Numbered from the stretch's first letter, positions 1 through 8,355 are shown. The stretch is DNA of 64,000 bases from Enterobacterales bacterium CwR94 (GCA_002837195.1 KZ478064.1:62001-126000); one strand, 5' to 3'. Notes: generated by a model from the sequence alone, not told the origin. A program made the numbers and translations.

Positions 1-1
1 T

Positions 2-667
2 ATTGTGTTGAACGATGCTGACCTCGATGAGGCGGTGAAAGCCGCGGTGGTCGGGCGATTCCAAAACAGTGGCCAGATTTGCATTGCGGCAAAACGTATT
101 ATTGTGGAAGCCGGGATTGCTGCGGCGTTTGAAGCCAAATTTACACAGGCCGTGCAGGCGCTGAAGGTTGGCGACCCGGAAGGTGAAGAGAACTATATTG
201 GGCCGATGGCGCGTTTTGATCTGCGCGACGAGTTACATGCGCAAGTCGAGGCGACGCTGCGTGAAGGGGCGCGTTTAGTGCTGGGTGGTGAAAAGCTGGC
301 CGGTGCCGGTAACTACTATGCGCCAACCATTCTGGCGGAAGTGACGCCGGGGATGACCTCGTTCCGTGAAGAGTTGTTTGGCCCGGTAGCTTCGTTGATT
401 GTGGCACGCGATGCAGCACATGCGGTTGCGTTGGCCAATGACAGCGAATTTGGCCTGGCCGGTACGGTCTGGAGTGCGAATGAAGCGCTGGCGCTGGACA
501 TTGCCGCGCAATTGGACACCGGCGGCGTGTTTATCAACGGTTATACGGCTTCTGATCCGCGCGTGCCGATTGGCGGCGTGAAAAAGAGCGGCTACGGACG
601 CGAATTATCCTCGCTGGGTTTGCACGAGTTCTGCAATATCCAAACGGTTTGGAAAAACCGCCGCTAG
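2..667 (+). CDS. sad: NAD(P)-dependent succinate-semialdehyde dehydrogenase, Sad/YneI type (3' part)
   Basis: The reading frame is open from the first bases of the window, so only the C-terminal half (about 221 residues) is present and the start lies upstream. Visible aldehyde dehydrogenase motifs are the catalytic cysteine in NSGQICIAAK (about residue 26 of the visible part) and EELFGP (about 122-127). The C-terminus ending SGYGRELSSLGLHEFCNIQTVW matches the E. coli YneI (Sad) subfamily rather than GabD. The enzyme oxidises succinate semialdehyde to succinate in the cytoplasm. It ends at TAG and is followed at once by a hairpin. Another short-chain aldehyde specificity cannot be excluded from half a protein. 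Confidence 0.85.
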   Translation: MVLNDADLDEAVKAAVVGRFQNSGQICIAAKRIIVEAGIAAAFEAKFTQAVQALKVGDPEGEENYIGPMARFDLRDELHAQVEATLREGARLVLGGEKLAGAGNYYAPTILAEVTPGMTSFREELFGPVASLIVARDAAHAVALANDSEFGLAGTVWSANEALALDIAAQLDTGGVFINGYTASDPRVPIGGVKKSGYGRELSSLGLHEFCNIQTVWKNRR

Positions 668-673
668 CGGATT

Positions 674-699
674 CCCCTCTCTCACGGGCGAGAGAGGGG
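674..699. terminator. Hairpin between converging genes
   Basis: A perfect 10-base inverted repeat (CCCCTCTCTC and GAGAGAGGGG) sits 6 bases after the dehydrogenase stop and 17 bases before the stop of the opposing acyltransferase gene. There is no clear T tract, so it may be a weak bidirectional terminator. Confidence 0.5.
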
Positions 700-716
700 C
701 ACATTTAACGCTGCCT

Positions 717-1772
717 TTACCCGGTAAATACCGTTTTCACCCAACCGTTTACCGTGGTGAAGCGGCTACGCGTGATCGCTTTCACCACCTGGCGCTGAAC
801 ACACACCACCAGCACTGGAAGTGTGTAGGCGATGAGATATTTCACCCACACCGAATCGGTGACGTCCACCCGGCGGAAGAACTCCACTAACGGAATATGC
901 CAGAAATAAATCCAGATAGTGTTGCTGGAAATAAAGCACACCAGACGTTTTAAGGCGCTGTCACGTACCGACTGTAAATTCAACGCATTGGCCAGCAAAC
1001 ACAATACCGCGCAGGCAAAAATACCCCATGAGATATAGAACAACGTCGGCGGATATTTAAAGTCCTGCGGCCAGACGGGGCCTTGTCCCTGAGAAAGCGA
1101 CCAGCCTTCAATGGCTGCCATCAGCAGCAGAGAAAAGGCGCCATACCAGTACACATCTTTGCGGCCAGATTTAAATAAGTAGCCGAGGCAAAACAGAACG
1201 CCGTAAGAAATCACCGGGAATCCCGCTTGCCACATCACTTTCCCGCTCAGGCTCTCTTTTTCGAATAACCCAAAATGGAAAAAGGCGATCGCCAGACCTG
1301 TCTCCACAAGCAGATAAAACACAAACAGCATGATCGGAGAGAGTTTATCCATCACAAATTTATAAACGATGGAAAACAGCGAAATAAACAGGAATACGCG
1401 GATGACCCAGAAGTAGCCAAACCCTTGCAGCTTATAGCTCGACATCATCTGATCGTGATTATTGATATCGGCGAATAAGCCGCCGGTCAAAGGGAAAATC
1501 ACCAGGTAGAGCAGGGTGACAAACGCCCATGCGGGAAGCACCATGCGTTTAAAGCGCGAATAGAAATACTGAATGATATTGGCTTTGCTGCCGCTGGAGA
1601 CGCAAAAGGCCATCCCGGAGACAAACACCATTAACGACACGTCAAACGTGCGGATCTGAAATAACCAATTTGGTGGGAAAACATGAGCCAGGATAATGAG
1701 CGAGAGCCCGAGAAAGCGAAAGAGGTCGATAACAAAATCGCGCTCTTTAAGCGTACCGGTTTGCGCAGTCAT
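717..1772 (-). CDS. Acyltransferase family 3 integral membrane protein
   Basis: About 351 residues of mostly hydrophobic sequence, with roughly ten predicted membrane segments, read as an acyltransferase-3 (OatA/NodX/WecH-like) protein. The N-terminus RDFVIDLFRFLGLSLIILAH contains the conserved Arg and the putative catalytic His of the family. Such proteins transfer acetyl or succinyl groups to sugars of surface polysaccharides at the cytoplasmic membrane; the substrate here is unknown. An upstream ATG at 1790 is in frame but has no ribosome binding site, whereas the ATG at 1772 has GGAA nine bases upstream, so I use 1772. It is a single gene facing the aldehyde dehydrogenase. Confidence 0.75.
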   Translation of the reverse strand: MTAQTGTLKERDFVIDLFRFLGLSLIILAHVFPPNWLFQIRTFDVSLMVFVSGMAFCVSSGSKANIIQYFYSRFKRMVLPAWAFVTLLYLVIFPLTGGLFADINNHDQMMSSYKLQGFGYFWVIRVFLFISLFSIVYKFVMDKLSPIMLFVFYLLVETGLAIAFFHFGLFEKESLSGKVMWQAGFPVISYGVLFCLGYLFKSGRKDVYWYGAFSLLLMAAIEGWSLSQGQGPVWPQDFKYPPTLFYISWGIFACAVLCLLANALNLQSVRDSALKRLVCFISSNTIWIYFWHIPLVEFFRRVDVTDSVWVKYLIAYTLPVLVVCVQRQVVKAITRSRFTTVNGWVKTVFTG

Positions 1773-2015
1773 AGTGTGGTATTCCGCCATAGAAAAAGAA
1801 CAACGCCGAACGATATTCCAGCGTCAGTGCTAAGCGAAAATACCCTAACAAAACTGGCGGCGCATAAAAGACGCGGCTTTCGGTTTCGTCTGATTGGCAA
1901 ATAAAAATGACTACGCAGGTTAATGATTCAGCGCTGAATTTTAAAACGCTGAGGAAAATCCCAAAATGCGATGGCGCTAAAAATTCAGAGTGATCTGTAC
2001 CACAGCGACATGCGA

Positions 2016-2930
2016 TTACAGTGCTGAGGGTCGCCATTCATGTTGCAGGCGTTGCTGCAAATCCTCTGCAAAGCGGCGCACGCTGGCCGTCAACGTGCTC
2101 TCAGATTTAAACAGCATCCAGGCGTGGAAAGTATCCATTTTCCATCCTGGCAGCAGACGCATCAGTTTGCCGCTGGCTAACGCATCCCGTGCGATGTAAT
2201 CGGGAAGGTAGGCAATCCCGGTGCCGGCTAACGCGGAACTCATCAATGCCACGCTATTATTTGCGCGCAAGCGGCTGTGTACATCGATATCCCATTTCTG
2301 CTTCTCTTTGCGAAACGGCAGCGAGATGGTGTGCGCCGGGCCGCGAAACAGAATGTAGTCATAGCGCGGTAACTCTTCAGGCCGGGTGATATCACCGTAC
2401 TGACGCATATATTCCGGGGTGGCGTACAGACCCCAACTGATATCAATCAACGGCAGGAGCCGGGCATGTTCAGGTGCTTCCCGGCCAATCACAATGGCGA
2501 TATCACAGAGATCTTCGGCCATGTTGACGGGGCGATCGGTGAGATCCAGGTCAACGTTCACATGAATGTTATTGGCGATAAACGCGTTAAGTGCGGGCAC
2601 CACACACTGGCAACCGAAGGTCACTGGAGCAATAAGGCGCAGACTGCCCATCGGTTCTTCATGAAAGTTGCGAATCAGCCGTTCGGCACTTTTCACTTCA
2701 TTCAGAATGCGATAGCAATACTGGTAATAGCTCAGTCCAATTTCGGTGACCGCAATTTTTCGCGTCGTGCGATTCAGTAATTGCGCGCCCAGACGCACTT
2801 CCAACTGCGCTATTTCACGGCTGACAGAGGATTTCGATAGCTGCAACGATTTTGCCGCTTCTGTAAAACTCAACGTTTCCACCACGCGGGCAAACACGGC
2901 CATGGCGGTGAGGTTCTCGATATTTTCCAT
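2016..2930 (-). CDS. LysR-family transcriptional regulator
   Basis: A 304-residue protein with an N-terminal winged helix-turn-helix (FTEAAKSLQLSKSSVSREIAQLEVRLGAQLLNRTTRKI, about residues 20-60) and a C-terminal substrate-binding domain beginning near SLRLIAPVTFG. Length and layout are typical of LysR regulators of the CrgA/AaeR-like group, which often control small-molecule efflux or aromatic catabolism. It starts back to back with the TetR gene at 3037 and has no obvious operon partner, so its target is unknown. A longer start at 2948 lacks a Shine-Dalgarno sequence; the chosen ATG has AGGGA/GGAA just upstream. Confidence 0.85.
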   Translation of the reverse strand: MENIENLTAMAVFARVVETLSFTEAAKSLQLSKSSVSREIAQLEVRLGAQLLNRTTRKIAVTEIGLSYYQYCYRILNEVKSAERLIRNFHEEPMGSLRLIAPVTFGCQCVVPALNAFIANNIHVNVDLDLTDRPVNMAEDLCDIAIVIGREAPEHARLLPLIDISWGLYATPEYMRQYGDITRPEELPRYDYILFRGPAHTISLPFRKEKQKWDIDVHSRLRANNSVALMSSALAGTGIAYLPDYIARDALASGKLMRLLPGWKMDTFHAWMLFKSESTLTASVRRFAEDLQQRLQHEWRPSAL

Positions 2931-3036
2931 TCCCTGTTCCACAAACATACTGGCTGCTTCTACCTTAGCATACCTCGGTGAGCTGGCGCTTGTGACACCA
3001 TTGCTTTATAAAGGGCGTGATTCAATGGAGGTTTGG

Positions 3037-3570
3037 GTGAAAAAAGCAGAGCAGAGTACGCGTGAAAAAATCCTTGATGTGGCGCTTGATGTCTTGATTG
3101 AAGAGGGCGGACGGGGAACCACATTTCGCAAAATTGCCACCAAAGCGCAGCTTTCACCGGGCACCATTACCTACCATTTCAACGATCTTAATCAGTTGCT
3201 GCTCGCCGCTTTCCGCCGCATGGTGGAAACCATTGCCAGCGCGTTTGCCGAGCGCCTGCGACGTGCGCAAAATCGGGAAGAAGCCAGAGAGGCGGTTGCT
3301 GACCTTATTTGCGGCGACGTTTGGGCGTCGTCTTGCAATATGCTGCTGAGCTTTGAACTCTACAGTCTTGCTGCCCGTCGTGAAGGCTATCGGCAGGTAT
3401 TGCAGGAGTGGATGGCGCGCAGCCGCGATGCGCTGCATCTGCATTTTGATATGAAAACCGCACGCGCTTTAGATGCCTTAATTGAAGGCTACACCATCCA
3501 TAATCTGCACAATGACATTCCCGTGAGCCGGGAAGAGATCCTCGACACCATTACCGCCGTCACGCGCTAA
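3037..3570 (+). CDS. TetR-family transcriptional regulator
   Basis: A 177-residue TetR repressor. The DNA-binding domain is at the N-terminus, with helix-turn-helix TTFRKIATKAQLSPGTITYHF at about residues 25-45; the rest is a helical ligand-binding and dimerisation domain. The frame is open far upstream, but GGAGG at 3027-3031 lies five bases before GTG 3037, which decides the start (protein MKKAEQSTREKILDVAL). An in-frame ATG at 3025 overlaps that ribosome binding site and is less likely. The gene is followed by two palindromes and an MFS exporter, so it most likely represses that exporter. The pair resembles the ybjK (rcdA)/ybjJ neighbourhood of E. coli. Confidence 0.85.
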   Translation: MKKAEQSTREKILDVALDVLIEEGGRGTTFRKIATKAQLSPGTITYHFNDLNQLLLAAFRRMVETIASAFAERLRRAQNREEAREAVADLICGDVWASSCNMLLSFELYSLAARREGYRQVLQEWMARSRDALHLHFDMKTARALDALIEGYTIHNLHNDIPVSREEILDTITAVTR

Positions 3571-3585
3571 ATTTTCTGCCGCCAA

Positions 3586-3615
3586 TTGACATCTATCGTA
3601 CGTCTGTACGATTAT
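3586..3615 (+). promoter_or_regulatory. Probable sigma-70 promoter of the MFS gene
   Basis: TTGACA at 3586-3591 is a perfect -35 hexamer; GATTAT at 3610-3615, 18 bases on, is an acceptable -10. It lies 16 bases after the TetR gene stop and about 35 bases before the MFS start, and it is overlapped by the twin palindromes. Confidence 0.55.
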
Positions 3616-3632
3616 TTCGTACGCTTGTACGA
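3595..3632 (+). promoter_or_regulatory. Two tandem palindromic operators, probable TetR sites
   Basis: Site 1 (3595-3612) is ATCGTAC-GTCT-GTACGAT with perfect 7-base arms. Site 2 (3617-3632) is TCGTAC-GCTT-GTACGA with perfect 6-base arms. The arms are the same sequence, the spacers are both 4 bases and the centres are 21 bases apart, two helical turns. Site 1 sits between the -35 and -10 of the MFS promoter and site 2 just after the -10, so binding would block transcription. Confidence 0.75.
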
Positions 3633-3649
3633 TTTGATGGAGAAGAAAG

Positions 3650-4843
3650 ATGCCACCCGCGCAGTCCCGACTGTATGCCGCGATTTGCGGTCTGTTTTTC
3701 CTGCCCGGATTTGCCTGGGCGACCTGGGTTACGCGCACGCCAGCGTTGCGTGACGCTCTCAGCGCCTCCACCGAACAGATGGGCATGATCCTGTTTGGTT
3801 TCTCTTGTGGTTCCATGAGCGGCATCCTGCTCTCAGGCAAACTGACGCTGCGCTTTGGGGCCAGGCGAGTGATCGGTGTCGGCTTAGTGATTCTGCTGGC
3901 CGGGTTGCTGGTACTGGCGGCGAGTATCCCACTGGTCAATCCGTGGGTGGCCTTTGCGGGCCTCTCTCTGTTTGGTATCGGTATGGGATTAACTGATGTC
4001 GCCATCAATATCGAAGCCGCTGACTTTGAGCAGAAACTGGGACGACCGGTGATGACTGCGCTGCACGGCTTTTTTAGCCTTGGGACCTTGGTGGGTGCGG
4101 TGCTGGGAATGAGCATGACGGCGCTGGAGGTCAGCGTAGGGGGCCATTTTGTCGCGGTCGCTGTGCTGGCGCTGCTTGCCATGTCATGGCTGATCACCCG
4201 GTTACCGCCTACACCTGCGGTGGATCCCGAAGCGCCGTCTGAAGCGGGCGGCCAGGGAGCATTGTGGGTGGTGCTGCGCGATAAGTCGTTGTGGGTGATT
4301 GGCGTGGTGATTTTGGCGATGGCACTGGCGGAGGGCTCTGCCAATGACTGGCTTCCACTGTTGATGATCGATGGGCATGATTTTACCGCCACAACGGGCA
4401 CTCTGGTGTATGTCGGCTTTACCCTCGGGATGACGGTGGGGCGCTTCGCGGGAAATCGTTTTGTGGTGCGATATGGTCGCGCGGCGGTGCTACGTTTCAG
4501 CGCACTCTCCGCGGCGTTAGGTCTGCTGCTGGTGATCTTCTCGCACTTGCCCTGGCTGGCTGCGGTGGCCGTCTTGTGCTGGGGCGTGGGAGCGTCATTA
4601 GGCTTCCCACTGGCCATCACTGCGGCAGGAGAAAGTGGCAATCACAGTGCGATGCGTGTGACGCTGGCAGCAACCCTGGGCTATGTGGCGTTTCTGGTGG
4701 GGCCACCTTCACTGGGCTTTATCGGCGAGCATTGGGGGCTCAGGCTGGCAATGATTCCCGTCCTCGCGATGGTGGTGCTGGCGTTCTTTGCGGCGGGGTC
4801 GGCGAAAGAGAAGGCCCGTCATCCCGCAAAAGCCTCGGTTTAG
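3650..4843 (+). CDS. MFS transporter, YbjJ-like
   Basis: A 397-residue twelve-segment major facilitator protein of the inner membrane. The N-terminal pattern GLFFLPGFAWATWVTRTPALRD and FGFSCGSMSGILLSG closely match E. coli YbjJ, and the family usually exports small molecules; the substrate is unknown. Start ATG 3650 follows GGAGAAGAAAG. It is preceded by the TetR gene and two operators, which suggests substrate-induced expression. A hairpin follows the stop. Confidence 0.8.
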   Translation: MPPAQSRLYAAICGLFFLPGFAWATWVTRTPALRDALSASTEQMGMILFGFSCGSMSGILLSGKLTLRFGARRVIGVGLVILLAGLLVLAASIPLVNPWVAFAGLSLFGIGMGLTDVAINIEAADFEQKLGRPVMTALHGFFSLGTLVGAVLGMSMTALEVSVGGHFVAVAVLALLAMSWLITRLPPTPAVDPEAPSEAGGQGALWVVLRDKSLWVIGVVILAMALAEGSANDWLPLLMIDGHDFTATTGTLVYVGFTLGMTVGRFAGNRFVVRYGRAAVLRFSALSAALGLLLVIFSHLPWLAAVAVLCWGVGASLGFPLAITAAGESGNHSAMRVTLAATLGYVAFLVGPPSLGFIGEHWGLRLAMIPVLAMVVLAFFAAGSAKEKARHPAKASV

Positions 4844-4852
4844 GGATAAAAA

Positions 4853-4876
4853 AACGCCAGCCTGAAGGCTGGCGTT
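4853..4876 (-). terminator. Intrinsic terminator (shared by converging genes)
   Basis: A perfect 10-base stem AACGCCAGCC/GGCTGGCGTT with a TGAA loop. On the minus strand it is followed by a run of seven Ts, so it is a strong terminator for the YrdC-like gene and may also stop the MFS transcript. Confidence 0.85.
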
Positions 4877-4897
4877 GTTGCTGAGCAGTGACGAGGA

Positions 4898-5680
4898 TTA
4901 ATAGTAATCGCCGTGACGGTAATCCCAGGTCGTGAAGATATCAGACATCATGGACATGATTTTATCGACGTCCAGACCTTTACGGATCAGCACAGGGCAA
5001 GGCGTCACTTTACGCTCGCCTTTTTGCTCTGGCACCAGTTTGCCATCAGCATCCACCATGGACACCATCACACCCTGCTCGTAGCGGGTTTTCTCGCTCT
5101 CGTTAGGCTGGATAGATTTCACATAGTCGTTAGCGCCGATGATCAGATCTGCACGCTCTTCAATGCGGTCGCCAATGCCTTCGACCAAACCACGGTTGCC
5201 TTTCCCGGAAGGGTTCGCGGAGCTGGCGAAGGAGAACTTCTTGTGGTTTTCCCACAGATCTTTCGCCAAAATTTCGCCTGGCTTACCAAATTTGATCACG
5301 AAGCAACTGGTGTTGCGGCGATCCATCATCAGCTCTTGTGAACCGTCTTCAGGAATGCGGGCAACGGCCTCTTCTTTCCAGGGCAGGATACAGCCCAACA
5401 GCACGTCTGCGTCCCAGTGTTGCTGATACAGCGCTTCGATTTCTGGGTTCAACTGTGCCAGTTCTTTCAGTTGTTCCAAAGAGCCACACAGTACAACGCC
5501 TGGCTTGTTGCGGTTACGCTGTTTCGCTTCGAATTTACGCTCAAGGCCTGCTTTATCAGACGTCATGATGATGTAGCCCACTTTGGTTGGGCAAACGATC
5601 ATTCCGCCGTCTTTAGACAAAATCTCAACGGCTTCTGGCTGCAAGCCACCATTCCACTGTACTGTTTTGCTGCTCATCAT
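4898..5680 (-). CDS. Sua5/YciO/YrdC-fold protein
   Basis: A 260-residue protein with the YrdC fold. PTKVGYIIMTSD near residue 32, the basic KQRNRNKPGVVLC segment and SSANPSGKGNRG match the nucleotide and threonine binding loops of the Sua5/YrdC family, whose members make threonylcarbamoyl-AMP for the t6A modification of tRNA. It diverges from the standard TsaC/Sua5 and carries an extra acidic C-terminal part, so it may be a paralogue with another carbamoyl- or acyl-adenylate role. It is a single gene with its own terminator; start ATG 5680 follows AGG at five bases. Confidence 0.65.
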   Translation of the reverse strand: MMSSKTVQWNGGLQPEAVEILSKDGGMIVCPTKVGYIIMTSDKAGLERKFEAKQRNRNKPGVVLCGSLEQLKELAQLNPEIEALYQQHWDADVLLGCILPWKEEAVARIPEDGSQELMMDRRNTSCFVIKFGKPGEILAKDLWENHKKFSFASSANPSGKGNRGLVEGIGDRIEERADLIIGANDYVKSIQPNESEKTRYEQGVMVSMVDADGKLVPEQKGERKVTPCPVLIRKGLDVDKIMSMMSDIFTTWDYRHGDYY

Positions 5681-5717
5681 CTGTACCTTTATCTCAAATC
5701 CGTGAAAGAGGGGTGTA

Positions 5718-6203
5718 TTAACGTTCGTACAGGCCAGTCACTGACGCTTTTGCCAGCGTGTGGCCTTCAATCATAAAACGGGCAACCGCATTGGTGGCGC
5801 TGGCATCAATGCCCAGTTTCTCCACCGACAACGCATGCACGTTGAAAATATAGCGGTGCGGTCCGTGTCCTTCTGGTGGGCATGCGCCCCCGAAGCCCGC
5901 CAGTCCGTAATCATTTATGCTTTGGATGCTGCCAGCAGGCATGTTTTCACTGCTTTGTGCACCGGCATTCACGGCTAAGGCTGTGACGGTGGTCGGAATA
6001 TCAAAGGCGACCCAGTGCCAAAAACCACTGCCCGTCGGCGCGTCTGGATCATAACAGGTGATGGCAAAACTCTTGGTTTCTGCCGGTGCATCCTGCCAGT
6101 TGAGTGCTGGAGAATGATTTTCTCCATCGCCGCCAAAGCTGTTAAATTCATGTTTCTTATTAAGAAATCTGAAATCCTGGAACTCAGTAGAGAAGAGCTT
6201 CAT
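5718..6203 (-). CDS. YbhB/YbcL-type phosphatidylethanolamine-binding protein
   Basis: A 161-residue Raf-kinase-inhibitor-like (PEBP) protein. The central CYDPDAPTGSGFWHWVAFDIP and GPHRYIFNVHAL segments are the two conserved PEBP blocks that form the anion-binding pocket. No signal peptide is visible, so it is probably cytoplasmic like E. coli YbhB. The frame extends to 6263, but AGGAGA five bases before ATG 6203 and the YbhB-like start MKLFSTEFQD fix the start. The molecular function of bacterial members is not established. Confidence 0.85.
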   Translation of the reverse strand: MKLFSTEFQDFRFLNKKHEFNSFGGDGENHSPALNWQDAPAETKSFAITCYDPDAPTGSGFWHWVAFDIPTTVTALAVNAGAQSSENMPAGSIQSINDYGLAGFGGACPPEGHGPHRYIFNVHALSVEKLGIDASATNAVARFMIEGHTLAKASVTGLYER

Positions 6204-6311
6204 GTACGTCTCCTGCTGCGTTTTGGTCTGAATGCATCCTACCGCAGATTGGCAGGGGTGCAAGTAAATCGCCCTTAAACCGGCTATTGTTCCAATGTTG
6301 CAACAATAGCG

Positions 6312-7013
6312 TCAGGATCCTGTCTTGCTGAGCGCAAAGGCTACGGCCGCATCGGCGTGCAGGCGTGTGGTATCAAACAGGGGAACGCGCGCATCTTGTT
6401 GGTTAACCAGCAAGGTAATTTCTGTGCATCCCATAATGATGGCATCTGCACCCTTATCCACCAGCCGCTGCATCACCTCACGATAAATCTGGCGTGAGGC
6501 ATCACGGATATCACCCAGGCACAATTCGTCATAGATGATGCGATGAACCTGCGCGCGATCGTCTTCCTCTGGCACCAGCACATTGAGCCCTGCTTCTACC
6601 AGACGCGCGCGGTAAAAATCCTGCTCCATCGTAAAGCGCGTGCCAAGCAAGCCCACGTTACGGGCGCCTGCTTTTAGCAAGGCGTTCGCCGTTGCGTCGG
6701 CAATATGAATAAAGGGGATTGTTATGGCACCGGCTATCTGCGGCGCAACCTTGTGCATGGTGTTGGTACACAGCACCACCATTTCGGCACCGGCGGCTTC
6801 TAAGTGGCGACCGGCTTCTGCTAACAGCTCCCCAGCCTCCTGCCACTGACCGGCAACCTGTAGGCGTTCAATCTGCTGAAAGTCGACGCTCCACAGCACC
6901 AGACGGGCGGAGTGGAGCCCGCCTAACTGATGTTTAACCTGCTGGTTAATCCACTGATAGTACAGCGCCGTCGATTCCCAACTCATGCCGCCAATTAAAC
7001 CAATGACTTTCAT
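6312..7013 (-). CDS. ygeA: Amino-acid racemase, YgeA/RacX type
   Basis: A 233-residue member of the aspartate/glutamate racemase superfamily. The two catalytic cysteines are visible in VVLCTNTMHK (about residue 82) and IMGCTEITLL (about 195), as expected for a cofactor-independent racemase. E. coli YgeA has broad activity, best on homoserine. The N-terminus MKVIGLIGGMSWEST is the family signature, and the start is ATG 7013 after GGGAGAGAAAC. It stands alone, with a possible small gene upstream at 7035-7199 on the same strand. Confidence 0.85.
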   Translation of the reverse strand: MKVIGLIGGMSWESTALYYQWINQQVKHQLGGLHSARLVLWSVDFQQIERLQVAGQWQEAGELLAEAGRHLEAAGAEMVVLCTNTMHKVAPQIAGAITIPFIHIADATANALLKAGARNVGLLGTRFTMEQDFYRARLVEAGLNVLVPEEDDRAQVHRIIYDELCLGDIRDASRQIYREVMQRLVDKGADAIIMGCTEITLLVNQQDARVPLFDTTRLHADAAVAFALSKTGS

Positions 7014-7034
7014 GTTTCTCTCCCTGTGAGGGCT

Positions 7035-7199
7035 TTAAAGTTCAAAGCCGGGTGACGACCATGCCTTTTGGCAGCCTTCAGCCTGCGGCTCGGTCTTACA
7101 GTCTGGCGCGAAGGGATTTAATGTGGCGCGATTGCAATAGGCCAACAGCAATACAATAGCCGCAATCATCAGCCAGCGTTTTTTAATACGTTTTTTCAC
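7035..7199 (-). CDS. Possible small membrane protein, 54 residues
   Basis: A short frame from GTG 7199 to TAA encodes MKKRIKKRWLMIAAIVLL followed by LAYCNRATLNPF and a hydrophilic tail ending SSPGFEL. A basic N-terminus, one hydrophobic segment (about 10-21) and three cysteines are seen. It lies between the racemase and LacI genes, upstream of ygeA on the same strand. The ribosome binding site is weak (GGAT nine bases upstream). I do not recognise the family; it could be a genuine small inner-membrane protein or chance. Confidence 0.4.
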   Translation of the reverse strand: MKKRIKKRWLMIAAIVLLLAYCNRATLNPFAPDCKTEPQAEGCQKAWSSPGFEL

Positions 7200-7287
7200 A
7201 GAATGGAATCCGTAAATACCCGGAAGCGCTCAACCTTAGCGCCAGCTCGCAAAAATTGCAAAAGCCAGCAGGCAACCCACAATAGTT

Positions 7288-7305
7288 ATGATATTTTTCT
7301 ATCAT
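7288..7305 (+). promoter_or_regulatory. Operator palindrome ATGATA-N6-TATCAT before the LacI gene
   Basis: Perfect 6-base arms ATGATA and TATCAT flank TTTTTC. The same 18-base architecture occurs at 8356-8373 before the LacI-linked catabolic pair. The site ends 21 bases before the LacI start, which suggests autoregulation. Confidence 0.65.
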
Positions 7306-7326
7306 GATGGTTATCACGAGGGACGT

Positions 7327-8337
7327 ATGTCTAAAGTCACACTGAGTGCAATTGCGAAAGCGGCAGGCGTGGGGGTCGCAACGGTCGATCGGGTGTTAAA
7401 TCGTCGGGCTCCTGTGCGCGAAGCGACCCGCCAGAACGTGTTGCGTGCTGCTACCGCGCTCGGTTATCGCGATGAGCAGACGCGGCTGCTTCGCGGTGAA
7501 ACCCCGCAGAAGCGCGCGCGTATGGGCTTTATTTTGCTCTCACCCTCTTACTCTTTTTGGCAGCCGTTCACTGATGCGATTGCGCGCAGCGCGCAGCCCT
7601 GGTTGCCAGCCGGGGAATCGCCCCTCTTTCACTGGCACGACATTGATGCGACTGCACAGGTTGCGGCTTCATTGCGAGCGTTAGCGCAACAGGTTGATGT
7701 GATTGGGTTGGTGGCGTTGGATCATCCATTAATACGCCATGCGGTTGAAGAAGTCAGCCAGCAGGGTGTGCGGGTCTTTACGCTATTTTCCGACCTCTCG
7801 CCCTGTGGACATACCGGCTACATTGGGCTGGATAACCAGAAGGCGGGCCGTACTGCCGGCTGGATGGCGGCGAATCTGGTTCGCGAGCAAGGCAGTATCG
7901 GCATCCTGGTCGGCGATCATCGTTTTAACTGTCAGGAGAGCTGTGAAATCAGTTTCCGGTCCTGTCTGCGTGAACAGGCCGCCGGATTGCGGGTGCTTGA
8001 ACCCCTAAAAACCCATGAAACCATTGCTGGTGGCTATGCTGCTACACGCGAGTTGCTGCACATGTCGGCGGATTTACGGCTGATTTATGCGCCTTGTGGA
8101 GGCATAGAAGGGGTGTTAACCGCGCTGCGCGAAGTCCCTGAACGGCAGATCACGCTGGTCTGTCATGGGCCGGTTGCACAAGGTGAATTGGCATTGATTG
8201 ATGGCACAATGACAGTGATGCTGCGCCACCCGCTGCAGGCGCTGGCCGATACGGTTATCAATACCCTCATGAAGTCGGAAACAGGCTTTCAACAGGTGAC
8301 CGTGCCCTTTGAGATCGTGACGCGAGAAAACATCTAA
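7327..8337 (+). CDS. LacI-family transcriptional regulator
   Basis: A 336-residue LacI/GalR protein. The N-terminal helix-turn-helix and hinge are seen in VTLSAIAKAAGVGVATVDRVLNRRAPVREAT (about residues 4-34), followed by a periplasmic-binding-protein-like effector domain. The VDRVLN variant of the recognition helix is typical of LacI members that control polyol or sugar-acid genes. ATG 7327 is preceded by GAGGGACG. The downstream genes encode an IolE-like isomerase/dehydratase and a Gfo/Idh/MocA dehydrogenase, and a shared palindrome lies before both units, so this is probably their local repressor. Confidence 0.85.
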   Translation: MSKVTLSAIAKAAGVGVATVDRVLNRRAPVREATRQNVLRAATALGYRDEQTRLLRGETPQKRARMGFILLSPSYSFWQPFTDAIARSAQPWLPAGESPLFHWHDIDATAQVAASLRALAQQVDVIGLVALDHPLIRHAVEEVSQQGVRVFTLFSDLSPCGHTGYIGLDNQKAGRTAGWMAANLVREQGSIGILVGDHRFNCQESCEISFRSCLREQAAGLRVLEPLKTHETIAGGYAATRELLHMSADLRLIYAPCGGIEGVLTALREVPERQITLVCHGPVAQGELALIDGTMTVMLRHPLQALADTVINTLMKSETGFQQVTVPFEIVTRENI

Positions 8338-8355
8338 GCTGTTGAAGAGTAAATA

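Noticed and set aside
1747-2037. 96-codon minus-strand frame between the acyltransferase and LysR genes
   Set aside because: It overlaps both real genes and its translation has no recognisable feature.
2746-3036. Long upstream extension of the TetR gene frame
   Set aside because: It is antisense to the LysR helix-turn-helix region, and a perfect GGAGG sits before GTG 3037.
3478-4641. Long open frame of 387 codons on the minus strand
   Set aside because: It is the antisense of the MFS gene, with Ser/Pro/Thr/Ala-rich low-complexity translation and no domain or ribosome binding site.
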